From UBA1444 sp964521625 (GTDB lineage Bacteria > Bacillota > Negativicutes > UBA1444), in assembly GCA_964521625.1 (NCBI GenBank), contig CAZFSM010000004.1, forward strand, positions 62,001 through 126,000: a stretch of DNA of 64,000 nucleotides. Reading direction: 5' to 3'. The notes below the pieces were generated by a model that saw only the letters and a list, made by a program, of their open reading frames with translations, had not been told where the DNA came from and ran no database searches. Shown piece by piece: positions 49,495-57,565 of the stretch. The translations under genes were made by a program, and so were the position numbers. The first letter of the stretch is position 1, and every line of letters starts with the position of its first letter.

Positions 49495-50355
49495 TCACAC
49501 TTCCTTTCCTTTGACTACGGCGGTTCCCGCCTTATTTCCAGGCATGAGCGATTCCACAATGCAGTGGGGACGGCGGCCATCAACCACCCGGGTCAATTTT
49601 GCCCCGTTGGCGAGCGAAGCCATGCATGCCTGAACTTTTGGAATCATGCCGCCTTCAACAATTCCCGTCTTGATCATCTCAACCGCCTCATCGCACGGCA
49701 GCTCACAAATCAGGCTGCTCTTGTCATGGTAATCGTAAAATACTCCTTCCACATCGGTAAGCAGTAAAAACACATCGGCGTGCAACTCGGCTGCGACTGC
49801 GGCCGCTGCGGTATCAGCGTTGATATTGTAGGTCTGCCCGTCACAGTCAGCGCCGATTGGCGCGATAACCGGGACGTAGCCCGCATCCATCAATGTGTTC
49901 AGCAAATCCGCCTTGACCGCCGCCACCTCGCCGACAAAGCCGATGTCGACCTGTTTGGCCGCGCCGTCTTCATAAACAGTTGCCAGATGCTTGTTCACGG
50001 TAAACATCGCTGCGTCTTTACCATTTAAGCCGACAGCGCGCACGCCGGCGCGGTTAATGAAGTTGACCAGCTCGGGATTGGTTTTGCCAACCAGGGCCAT
50101 CTCCGCCAAACTGGCAGTTTCCGCATCAGTCACCCGTAAACCGGCAACAAACTCGCTTTTTTTGTTCATCGCCTTCAATAGGCCGGTAATTTCCGGACCG
50201 CCCCCGTGCACAATCGCCACTTTGACGCCCGCTTGCCACAAATCAGCGATGTCTTGAGCGACAGCCTGTTTCAACGTCGCGTCGAGCATGGCATTGCCGC
50301 CGTACTTGACCACGACTGTCTTTCCCTGCCATTTTTTCAGCTCCGCCGTCATCAT
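49495..50355 (-). CDS. argB: Acetylglutamate kinase
   Basis: A 286-residue amino-acid kinase that phosphorylates N-acetylglutamate. Markers: VVKYGGNAM, VAIVHGGGPEIT, NINADTAAAAVAAEL and LLTDVEGV. It has an N-terminal helix of the arginine-sensitive kind, so feedback inhibition is likely. It overlaps argJ by 4 bp. Confidence 0.97.
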   Translation of the reverse strand: MMTAELKKWQGKTVVVKYGGNAMLDATLKQAVAQDIADLWQAGVKVAIVHGGGPEITGLLKAMNKKSEFVAGLRVTDAETASLAEMALVGKTNPELVNFINRAGVRAVGLNGKDAAMFTVNKHLATVYEDGAAKQVDIGFVGEVAAVKADLLNTLMDAGYVPVIAPIGADCDGQTYNINADTAAAAVAAELHADVFLLLTDVEGVFYDYHDKSSLICELPCDEAVEMIKTGIVEGGMIPKVQACMASLANGAKLTRVVDGRRPHCIVESLMPGNKAGTAVVKGKEV

Positions 50356-51557
50356 GTCGTGTATTCTCCGTTAATTTTCACATATTCATACGACATATCA
50401 CACGTATATACAGTTGTTGAAACATTTCCCACAGCCAGATTGATCACAACTTTGATTTCGCGTTCCGCCATTGCCTGGCGCAACTCTTTTTCATCAAATT
50501 TCGCCCCCAGTCCGGCTTCGACAATCTGGACGCCGCCGATGGACAGGGTAGTTTTTTCCGGCGACAGCTCCGCTCCGGAATAACCGGCTGCGCATAAAAT
50601 GCGGCCCCAGTTGGGATCCTGACCAAAGAAAGCCGTTTTCACCAGCGGAGAGTTCGCGATGGCCATGCCGGCTTTGCGTGCATCGGCCATGTTCAACGCC
50701 CCCTGCACTTCAATCTCAATAAATTTGGTAGCGCCCTCGCCGTCTCGGGCTACCTTTTTGGCCAAGTTTAGGGCCGCCGCTTTGAGCGTCGCTGCAAATG
50801 CTTCATACTCTGGCCCTACCAGGCTATTGACTTGCGGATTGCCGGCCATTCCGTTCGCCAATACAACTAACATGTCATTCGTACTCATATCGCCATCGAC
50901 CGTGATACGATTAAAAGAAACTTCGACCGCCTCAGTCAGCGCTTTTTGCAGCACATCCGGCGACACTGCCGCATCGGTCGTAATCAGGCCGAGAACCGTG
51001 GCCATGTTTGGACAGATCATGCCGGCGCCTTTAGACATCCCACCGAAACGAACCGGCACGCCGCCGATTTCTTCGACGAAACCGCAGGTTTTGACAAAAG
51101 TATCGGTTGTCATAATTGCCTGCGAGGCTTTCTCGCCGCCGTATTCCGACAACTCGGCCACAGCTTGGCGAACGCCGGCCGACAGTTTTTCCATCGGCAG
51201 CGGCACACCGATCACGCCTGTCGATGCGACCACCACGGCATCCATGCTGATATCCAGCAACGACGCCACTTGTTTGGCCGTATTCTGCGCATCGATCAGC
51301 CCTTGCTCCCCGGTGCAGGCATTGGCGCAACCGGCGTTCAGGATTACTGCCCGGCCGGATACTTTTTTCAACGCTGCTTTGGACACCAGCACTGGGGCCG
51401 CCGGAAACTTATTGGTTGTAAACCGTCCCGCCCAGGTCGCTTCCACCGTGCTAAAAACAAGAGCCACGTCTTCTTTGCCATTTTTTTTGATACCGGCTTT
51501 TACGCCAGCTGCCTTAAATCCTTTGGGAAATGTTATCCCGCCTGCCACTTCTTTCAA
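50352..51557 (-). CDS. argJ: Bifunctional ornithine acetyltransferase / N-acetylglutamate synthase
   Basis: A 401-residue Ntn-type enzyme that self-cleaves before the conserved Thr in GMSKGAGMICPNMATVLGLITTDA-type context (about residue 185-200). It recycles the acetyl group from acetylornithine to glutamate and can make acetylglutamate from acetyl-CoA. GGAGG lies 9 bases upstream of TTG 51557, favouring that start, though GTG three codons later is possible. It is the first gene of the cluster, where argC is usually found. Confidence 0.97.
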   Translation of the reverse strand: MKEVAGGITFPKGFKAAGVKAGIKKNGKEDVALVFSTVEATWAGRFTTNKFPAAPVLVSKAALKKVSGRAVILNAGCANACTGEQGLIDAQNTAKQVASLLDISMDAVVVASTGVIGVPLPMEKLSAGVRQAVAELSEYGGEKASQAIMTTDTFVKTCGFVEEIGGVPVRFGGMSKGAGMICPNMATVLGLITTDAAVSPDVLQKALTEAVEVSFNRITVDGDMSTNDMLVVLANGMAGNPQVNSLVGPEYEAFAATLKAAALNLAKKVARDGEGATKFIEIEVQGALNMADARKAGMAIANSPLVKTAFFGQDPNWGRILCAAGYSGAELSPEKTTLSIGGVQIVEAGLGAKFDEKELRQAMAEREIKVVINLAVGNVSTTVYTCDMSYEYVKINGEYTT

Positions 51558-51765
51558 AACAACCTGCCTCCTTTTTATGGGTACAACGGGGCTTGCGTCA
51601 GGGCCGTCTTCTCGTCAATCACACACCGTCTTAATACCGAGTTGCTTGTCACACCAACCTATCAACATCCTTGATGGAAAACAACTTATCATGATAGAAT
51701 TGGGACAATGCAGCCAATCTGGTAAACAATAGCCTCATGCACCGTCGTCTTTGCCGCTTCTTATT

Positions 51766-51795
51766 ATTATACAGCATTGTCGTATTTTATTTCAA
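51766..51795 (-). promoter_or_regulatory. Promoter of the arginine operon
   Basis: On the minus strand TTGAAA (51795-51790), 18 bp and TATAAT (51771-51766). The leader to the argJ start is about 200 nt; I see no T-box, attenuator peptide or obvious ARG-box pair in it. Confidence 0.6.
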
Positions 51796-51809
51796 CCCTT
51801 CTTTGCAAT

Positions 51810-52661
51810 TTAGCCAACATTGCCCACGTACACGTTATTCAGGTATTGCTCGGCCAGGCCCCGAGCCCGCAGCAACCTCTCTAACGGCGTAGCTGGCAGT
51901 TCAAGCCGGTAACGGGGAAAATAGCGGGACAAATGCAGAGGAATTTCAGGATCAATGTTGGCCAGCCAGCGAGCCAGCGATACAATCTCATCGTCACCGT
52001 CGTTCAGCCCTGGAATAACCAGTGTTGTCACTTCTACGTGGCAATGACCGGCGGCAATTTCAACCGTTCGTTTGACGGCCTCAAGTTCACCGGCGCAGAC
52101 ATCTTGATAAAACGGAGCGCGAAACGCTTTTACATCGATGTTAATCGCGTCAATCAGCGGCAATAATTCAGCTAAAGGTTCCGGATTGATGAAACCGTTG
52201 GTCACCAGGACATTTTTCAGACCGCGTTTTTTCACAGCCGCAGCCGCATCGCAGACATATTCAAACCAGACAACCGGTTCGGAGTAGGTAAAGGCTACTC
52301 CGATATTCAGTGGCCCCTGTTCTTCCGCCAATTCAGCCAATTTTTCCGGACTGATGGCGGCAAACGCCGGATCCCCGTGGGCAATCTCCCAGTTTTGACA
52401 AAATTGGCAGTGCAAATTGCAACCCCAGGTTCCGACGGATAAAATCATCTGCCCGGGAAAAAAGTGATACAATGGTTTTTTTTCAATCGGATCCATCGCA
52501 ATAGAAGTGACTTCGCCATAGTTCTGGCTGAATAACGCCCCGGCCTCATTCAAACGAACCCGGCAGCGGCCTGTTCGTCCTGGCGGAATCTGACAGAAGT
52601 GGGGGCACAAGTTACAACGCACGGCCATTTCAGCCGGTTCCCAGTATCTCGCTATGTGCAT
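51810..52661 (-). CDS. amrS: AmmeMemoRadiSam system radical SAM enzyme
   Basis: A 283-residue radical SAM protein with an extra N-terminal cysteine cluster (CNLCPHFCQIPPGRTGRC), the SAM-cluster motif CNLHCQFC in GTWGCNLHCQFCQNW, and a GE-type SAM site. It resembles pyruvate formate-lyase-activating enzyme relatives. It is one of three genes (with AMMECR1-like and MEMO-like proteins) that co-occur across bacteria and archaea; the reaction is unknown to me. AGAGGTG precedes the ATG; the next gene upstream ends 9 bp away. Confidence 0.93.
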   Translation of the reverse strand: MHIARYWEPAEMAVRCNLCPHFCQIPPGRTGRCRVRLNEAGALFSQNYGEVTSIAMDPIEKKPLYHFFPGQMILSVGTWGCNLHCQFCQNWEIAHGDPAFAAISPEKLAELAEEQGPLNIGVAFTYSEPVVWFEYVCDAAAAVKKRGLKNVLVTNGFINPEPLAELLPLIDAINIDVKAFRAPFYQDVCAGELEAVKRTVEIAAGHCHVEVTTLVIPGLNDGDDEIVSLARWLANIDPEIPLHLSRYFPRYRLELPATPLERLLRARGLAEQYLNNVYVGNVG

Positions 52662-52670
52662 TTTACACCT

Positions 52671-53189
52671 CTAATGGTACCGGACCACTTCAAACCGGTA
52701 CATTTCTATCGGTTCATCGGGCTTGATGCCAGCCTTGTTGCAGGCAATCGAAACCTGCTCTTCAACGGTATTGACGCCTTCGAGGTCCGGCAACAAGACC
52801 CCGGATCGACCGCCGCGCCGGACAATCACGCCATAGCGTCGGGGGTCAAGTTTGCTTATTGAATCAATGCGTTCTGGTTCCCCCAGTATATCAACCGACA
52901 CCTCCAACTGTTCGAGTTCAACTGGTTGGACACGAGGGAAACGCGGATCAGCAGTTGCGGCACTGACGGCGTTACGAATGATCTCTGCAGCTGCATTCGC
53001 TTGCATTGGCAAAATCGTACCGATACAGCCGCGTAGTTGGCCTTGTTTTTTTAAAGACACAAACACTCCCGCCGGTTTTTGCAATTCTTCCGGCAACGGC
53101 TCGCCAAACTCGGGCAGAGTGCGCCCATGATCCATTAGAAAGCGCAAACTTGCTTTGGCGATTCGGACCGGCATACTTTCTGCATTCAC
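52671..53189 (-). CDS. amrA: AmmeMemoRadiSam system protein A (AMMECR1 domain)
   Basis: A 172-residue AMMECR1-family protein. The defining LRGCIGT motif appears in KKQGQLRGCIGTI, followed by AVSAATADPRFPRV. The function is unknown in all organisms as far as I know; the human relative is linked to a disease locus. It starts at GTG 53189, overlapping the stop of amrB, with GGAGGG upstream, so the three genes form one translationally linked unit. Confidence 0.93.
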   Translation of the reverse strand: MNAESMPVRIAKASLRFLMDHGRTLPEFGEPLPEELQKPAGVFVSLKKQGQLRGCIGTILPMQANAAAEIIRNAVSAATADPRFPRVQPVELEQLEVSVDILGEPERIDSISKLDPRRYGVIVRRGGRSGVLLPDLEGVNTVEEQVSIACNKAGIKPDEPIEMYRFEVVRYH

Positions 53190-54037
53190 ACCAATCCCTC
53201 CTTTTCCCTTTGGCGGGTGACCGAAAACGTTGCCACTGCATACCCGACGCCAAAGGGTCCTTCATAAGACAACACACTGGCATCAACTTCCATTCCATCC
53301 ATCGACCCCATAAGGAAAAATATCGGGCGCAGCCCACACTCTCCCGCCGCTTCGACTAATTCTTCGCCAAGGTCAAACATGGAGCGGACATCCATCACAC
53401 GCAATAACCCGACGATCCGGTCGTCGAACTCTTTGCCGGACGGACTATAGCCTGCCGGTGCATCAGGTTTGAGCCGATGCGACAAATCCCCCGAAGCAAT
53501 GATGGCAACCCTCTGCCGACTTGATTCAATCGCCGCCTGAACCGCTTTTCCACACGCATACATCTCTGAATGCGTCAAAAAACCGGTCGACATATGCACA
53601 ACTTGCCCGCGGAAACCGGCTTTGTACAGATAATATAGCGGGATAACGGCCCCATGGTCAAGCTGTAGAGAAAACCGGTATTGCTGGGCCAGTTCAGTAG
53701 TCAACGCCAACAGACTTACTCCCAGGCGCTCAGACTGCTTGATGATGCTGCTGACCAGCAGACTATTTGTTTCAAAAGAAACCGAAACCTCTGGCGCACC
53801 GAAGGCTGCCAGATTTCCTTTTAAAACCGGTGATACGTTCACGCCAACCGCATCACGGAATGCTGGACCGTGGGGCGTAATGACCACAACAGTCGTCGGG
53901 TTTTTCTCGAGTAAAAACCGCGCCGCCGCTTCGGCGGATTCGATCGTTTGTTTAACATGAAGGCACTCCGCTCCACCCACTTCAGGCAACATGATTGGCG
54001 GGTGCGGAAACAAGGCGCAACCGACTAAATAAGCCAC
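53186..54037 (-). CDS. amrB: AmmeMemoRadiSam system protein B (MEMO-like)
   Basis: About 283 residues of the MEMO/class III extradiol-dioxygenase (LigB-like) superfamily. Metal-site candidates are His in ALFPHPPIM, His in VVVITPHGP and the conserved Ser-Gly-Asp-Leu-Ser-His block (ASGDLSHRLKPD), with a Cys near the C-terminus (AGECGLRPI). AGAGGTG 6 bases upstream of GTG 54037 favours this start over GTG 54046. First gene of amrB-amrA-amrS, divergent from the transglycosylase gene. Enzymatic activity is unproven. Confidence 0.92.
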   Translation of the reverse strand: MAYLVGCALFPHPPIMLPEVGGAECLHVKQTIESAEAAARFLLEKNPTTVVVITPHGPAFRDAVGVNVSPVLKGNLAAFGAPEVSVSFETNSLLVSSIIKQSERLGVSLLALTTELAQQYRFSLQLDHGAVIPLYYLYKAGFRGQVVHMSTGFLTHSEMYACGKAVQAAIESSRQRVAIIASGDLSHRLKPDAPAGYSPSGKEFDDRIVGLLRVMDVRSMFDLGEELVEAAGECGLRPIFFLMGSMDGMEVDASVLSYEGPFGVGYAVATFSVTRQREKEGLV

Positions 54038-54137
54038 TACCTTCACCTCTTCCCATTTGTCTTTTGTTCAGCTTTCCACAACTTTTAGCTTAATTCCTGC
54101 TAATCTTGGCGATCAATTTAAAAATTTGGAGGAACGC

Positions 54138-54857
54138 ATGCGTTTTGTTAAATGGATATTAATTCTATGTCTCTTCATCGGTGTTTACTTTGGCTGGAAC
54201 CACTCTGGCGGACAGAACCCACTGGTGCCGGCTGTAGACCGGGTACAGGCTGCGTTCTCATTTCGCGCCCATGTCGAAAGCAAACTAAACCGCAAAAACT
54301 ACGTCCCCCTGGCTCAAATCCCGCTATTATTCCAACAAGCGATCATTTCTGTGGAAGATAATCGGTTTCACCAGCACTCCGGAATTGATCTCGAAGCAGT
54401 GTTCCGGGCAATGCTCGTCAACCTGCAGTCTGGCGAGTTGGTGGAAGGCGGCAGCACGATCACACAACAGTTAATCAAAAACCTGTTCCTGTCTCAAGAC
54501 CGGACTTGGAGCCGCAAGGCATTTGAAATCCCGCTGACGTTCTTAATGGAAAACCAATTCAGCAAAGCAGAAATCCTTGAGATGTATCTGAACAGCATTT
54601 ATTTCGGCTCCGGCGCTTACGGAATTGGCGCCGCCAGTCAAACCTACTTCGCCAAAACCCCTGCTACGTTAACATTGCCGGAATCGGCTCTGATCGCCGG
54701 CCTGCCGGCAGCTCCATCGCTTTATTCTCCCCTGGTCGACGTCACCATGGCAATGCAGCGCCAAAGAGTTGTACTTGCTGCGATGGTCAAACATGGCTAT
54801 ATCTCGCAACAGCAATCCGACCAGGCCCGCGCTGCAGCGTTGCAGTTAAACCGATAA
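54138..54857 (+). CDS. mtgA: Monofunctional peptidoglycan glycosyltransferase
   Basis: About 239 residues: a short cytoplasmic start, one membrane helix (about 5-22) and a GT51 glycosyltransferase domain with the catalytic glutamate in SVEDNRFHQHSGID, EGGSTITQQLIKNLFL, KAEILEMYLNSIYFG and ESALIAGLPAAPS. It polymerises lipid II into glycan strands outside the membrane and has no transpeptidase domain. GGAGG five bases upstream sets the ATG at 54138; the frame extends upstream to 54057 but without support. Confidence 0.95.
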   Translation: MRFVKWILILCLFIGVYFGWNHSGGQNPLVPAVDRVQAAFSFRAHVESKLNRKNYVPLAQIPLLFQQAIISVEDNRFHQHSGIDLEAVFRAMLVNLQSGELVEGGSTITQQLIKNLFLSQDRTWSRKAFEIPLTFLMENQFSKAEILEMYLNSIYFGSGAYGIGAASQTYFAKTPATLTLPESALIAGLPAAPSLYSPLVDVTMAMQRQRVVLAAMVKHGYISQQQSDQARAAALQLNR

Positions 54858-54879
54858 TACAAGCCGAACGCGACAACAG

Positions 54880-54923
54880 AAAAGTGCTGTGCCAAAACTC
54901 AAGTTTCGGCACAGCACTTTTTA
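54880..54923. terminator. Terminator between mtgA and the exported unknown gene
   Basis: AAAAGTGCTGTGCC (54880-54893) and GGCACAGCACTTTT (54908-54921) are perfectly complementary over 14 bp with a 14-nt loop and a T tail on the plus strand. It separates two convergent genes and can act on both strands. Confidence 0.85.
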
Positions 54924-54976
54924 TAATTTCAGCTTTTTGTTGCCAATCGGTAGCACAGCGACCTCGGTGGCTACTA

Positions 54977-55687
54977 CTATTTTTTCGGCTTCTTGCCGGA
55001 CGGTTTATCAGTGGTCTCCGGGGTCACGCCGGGTGCAAAGAAGTTCTTGGTCTGTTTCCATTCAACAGTCAGGTTTTCTTTCAAAACCGAAAGATAGGTT
55101 CTTTCGATGGTGAACTCGCGAATATAGGTGTTTTCATCAATATACTTGGCATCCTTGATCAGGCGCCCTTCATCCTGTACATTGAAGGCAAGCAACATAA
55201 AATAGCCTTTGCGTTCAGCCGTCAACTCTTTCTTGTAAGCAGCTCCCAGTGTAACGGGCGAATTCTTTTCCATCAGATTGCGACTGAGTTCTTTATAGGT
55301 CGCAAACACTACGGTTTGCGATGAAGACAATAATGGATATATTTCGGGAAACATCGTCTTGAAATCTTTGATCTGGAACGGCATATCCGGCGTAAATCGC
55401 TGCATCCTCACGAATGAACCGGGTTTGTCGCCTTCGTATTTGACATCCATGCCGATTCCTATATCCTGGCGGCGGAAACGATAGGTATAAGTATCGGCCT
55501 GGGCCTTTTTATAGCCGCTCTTCTCCCATTGTTCTTTGGTCCAGGGTTGATTGTCACTGTCGATGACCAGTCGGAAGTCGCCATAAATTTGGGTGATTGT
55601 TTCGCGTGTGTCATCCAGACTGGCAAATACCGGCGCCGCAACTGCCAAAACAACAAACATCATCAATACCAAACAAATTTTTTTCAT
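54977..55687 (-). CDS. Exported protein of unknown function
   Basis: A 236-residue protein with a clear Sec signal peptide (MKKICLVLMMFVVLAVAAPVFA, cleavage near residue 22). The mature part is mixed alpha/beta with a polar, lysine-rich tail (KPSGKKPKK). No lipobox, catalytic motif or repeat is visible and I recognise no family. It has its own gene space between the mtgA terminator and the rpsI terminator, with a ribosome binding site upstream of the ATG. It is probably periplasmic or cell-surface. Confidence 0.78.
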   Translation of the reverse strand: MKKICLVLMMFVVLAVAAPVFASLDDTRETITQIYGDFRLVIDSDNQPWTKEQWEKSGYKKAQADTYTYRFRRQDIGIGMDVKYEGDKPGSFVRMQRFTPDMPFQIKDFKTMFPEIYPLLSSSQTVVFATYKELSRNLMEKNSPVTLGAAYKKELTAERKGYFMLLAFNVQDEGRLIKDAKYIDENTYIREFTIERTYLSVLKENLTVEWKQTKNFFAPGVTPETTDKPSGKKPKK

Positions 55688-55781
55688 CTTTCATTCCTCC
55701 GTATCCCCAAATGGCCGCTTCTTTTTAAGCGCAATCTATATACCAGTTCTTATATTTGACCTGGCAGGTCCGGAATCCTGC

Positions 55782-55816
55782 TAAAAAAGAAACCCGGAAA
55801 ATGTTTTCCGGGTTTG
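55782..55816 (-). terminator. Terminator after rpsI
   Basis: AAACCCGGAAAA (55790-55801) pairs with TTTTCCGGGTTT (55804-55815); on the minus strand CTTTTTT follows. It lies 14 bp past the rpsI stop. Confidence 0.88.
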
Positions 55817-55828
55817 CATAACTGATAA

Positions 55829-56227
55829 TTAACGTTTTGAGTATTGCGAAGCCTTACGGGCCTTTTTGAGACCGTATTTCCGACGTTCTTTTTCACGCGG
55901 GTCACGAGTCAGAAAACCAGCTTTTTTCAGCGCCGGACGATATTCACCGTCAACACGGAGTAAAGCGCGGGCAATTCCATGACGGACTGCGCCAGCCTGA
56001 CCGGAGAATCCACCGCCGTCAACACGGGCCAGTACATCATACTTGGCCAATGTTTCCGTGAGGACCAACGGTTGTTTAATGATCAGTTGCAGCGTCTGCA
56101 AACCGAAATATTGATCATACGCATAATTGTTGATCAAAATCTTGCCTGATCCAGGAATCAAACGAACCCGAGCAGTAGAAGTCTTGCGCCGGCCCGTAGC
56201 ATAATAAATAATCGGGGTCTTTGCCAT
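55829..56227 (-). CDS. rpsI: 30S ribosomal protein S9
   Basis: A 132-residue ribosomal protein with the conserved YYATGRRKTSTARVRL start, VDGGGFSGQAGAVRHGIARAL block and the basic ARKASQYSKR end that reaches the decoding site. GGAGG 8 bases upstream fixes the ATG at 56227. It follows rplM by 23 bp in the usual rplM-rpsI pair. Confidence 0.98.
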   Translation of the reverse strand: MAKTPIIYYATGRRKTSTARVRLIPGSGKILINNYAYDQYFGLQTLQLIIKQPLVLTETLAKYDVLARVDGGGFSGQAGAVRHGIARALLRVDGEYRPALKKAGFLTRDPREKERRKYGLKKARKASQYSKR

Positions 56228-56250
56228 CAACAGTTCCTCCTCACCAATCG

Positions 56251-56688
56251 CTATCGAACGTTAATCTCAAGGATTTCCGGTTGCTGTGCTGCATGCGGAT
56301 GCTCCGCGCCGGCATATACCTTGAGCTTACGATACATATCTGCACCGAGACGGTTTTTCGGCAACATGCCTTTGACTGCCATCTCCATGACCCGTTCCGG
56401 ACGAGAGGCCAAAAGTTTTCCAGCGACCGTAAACTTGCCGCCACTTTGGTAACCTGAATGACGGAAATACGTTTTTTGCACCGCTTTTTTGCCGGTAAAA
56501 ACAAGCTGCGATGCATTAATCACGATAACATGGTCACCTGTATCCATATGAGGGGTAAACGTCGGTTTGTGCTTGCCGCGCAGAACTTTGGCAACTTCCG
56601 CCGCCACACGTCCAACCGCTTTTCCGGCTGCATCGACAACATACCATTTTCGGTCGATTTCAGCGGTTTTCGCCATAAATGTATCCAT
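56251..56688 (-). CDS. rplM: 50S ribosomal protein L13
   Basis: A 145-residue ribosomal protein of the large subunit, an early assembly protein. Markers: WYVVDAAGKAVGRVAAEVA, TPHMDTGDHVIVINA and KGMLPKNRLGADMYRKLKVYAG. GGAGG precedes ATG 56688. It has its own promoter and a structured leader. Confidence 0.98.
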   Translation of the reverse strand: MDTFMAKTAEIDRKWYVVDAAGKAVGRVAAEVAKVLRGKHKPTFTPHMDTGDHVIVINASQLVFTGKKAVQKTYFRHSGYQSGGKFTVAGKLLASRPERVMEMAVKGMLPKNRLGADMYRKLKVYAGAEHPHAAQQPEILEINVR

Positions 56689-56719
56689 CGGGGTTCCTCC
56701 TCGCTCAAAGCATGTTAGG

Positions 56720-56771
56720 TATGCGACATCAAAGCTCCGGGGCTAGTGGAAACTCTGACAAATCTCGCATA
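56720..56771 (-). promoter_or_regulatory. Candidate L13 leader (autoregulatory RNA)
   Basis: Between promoter and rplM the transcript carries TATGCGA and its complement TCGCATA (56765-56771 with 56720-56726) enclosing about 38 nt. Firmicutes rplM-rpsI operons are known to have a conserved L13 leader bound by ribosomal protein. The match here rests on position and the closing stem, not on a full consensus comparison. Confidence 0.5.
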
Positions 56772-56775
56772 GTTC

Positions 56776-56804
56776 ATTCTATTTGATGTTGTGTTGGTTG
56801 TCAA
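56776..56804 (-). promoter_or_regulatory. rplM-rpsI promoter
   Basis: On the minus strand TTGACA (56804-56799), 17 bp and TAGAAT (56781-56776), close to consensus. The -35 box overlaps the truA stop codon. Confidence 0.8.
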
Positions 56805-57565
56805 GGCTTTTCGTAGAATACCCTTAGCAGATATAGTCCGCTCGCAGGCGCTGTCGCACCGGCTTTGCGGCGGTCCTGCCCGGCAAATATCTGCTGAAAA
56901 GTGTCCGGCAATATTTTTCCCAACCCGACATTGACCACTGTTCCCACGATATTGCGAACCATATGATAGAGAAACCCGTTGCCATGAAACCGAAATTCCA
57001 ACAGGTTCCCTTGACAGGTACAGGTCGCATCATATAAAGTGCGGACCGGATTTTTCGCCGAACTGCCGGCCGACTGGAATGCACCAAAATGATGTTCGCC
57101 AATGATCTGTTGCAGCACAGTTTGCATCGCCGCCACATCCAATGGTTTAGGCACTTGCCACACATAGTTGCGTTGCAATGGATCCGTCACCGCTGAATTC
57201 AAAATGCGATAGCTGTACAACTTTCCGGTCGCCGCGAATCGGGCATGAAATATGTCTGTCATTTCCTGCGCATCCAATACAGCAATATCCCGCGGCAACA
57301 TTCCCTGCATTGCGACAGGAATTCGATCAGTCGGCACACGGCTCGTCGTTCGAAAACTGACCGTCTGTCCGTAAGCATGGACTCCGGCATCGGTTCGGGC
57401 TGCTCCGGCAATAAAAATTGGTTCCCCCAGCAACGCTGTCAGGGTTTCTTCCAAAACCTGCTGTACAGTCAGCGCATTGGCCTGTCGTTGAAAACCATGG
57501 TAACCGCTACCATCGTAAGCAACTGTCAATTTCAGATTTTTCCCTGTTATTCGCATACTGTTCAT
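56801..57565 (-). CDS. truA: tRNA pseudouridine(38-40) synthase
   Basis: A 254-residue pseudouridine synthase for the anticodon stem of tRNA. The catalytic aspartate is in GAARTDAGVHAYGQ, with AYDGSGYHGFQRQ at the start and NGFLYHMVRNIVG near the end. The ATG at 57565 overlaps the ecfT stop; a second ATG at 57556 with GGGG upstream is also possible. It follows ecfA1-ecfA2-ecfT as in many Firmicutes. Confidence 0.97.
   Translation of the reverse strand: MNSMRITGKNLKLTVAYDGSGYHGFQRQANALTVQQVLEETLTALLGEPIFIAGAARTDAGVHAYGQTVSFRTTSRVPTDRIPVAMQGMLPRDIAVLDAQEMTDIFHARFAATGKLYSYRILNSAVTDPLQRNYVWQVPKPLDVAAMQTVLQQIIGEHHFGAFQSAGSSAKNPVRTLYDATCTCQGNLLEFRFHGNGFLYHMVRNIVGTVVNVGLGKILPDTFQQIFAGQDRRKAGATAPASGLYLLRVFYEKP

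Noticed and set aside
51558..51765. T-box or ARG-box in the argJ leader
   Set aside because: No AGGGTGG-type T-box sequence and no convincing paired ARG boxes were found by eye.
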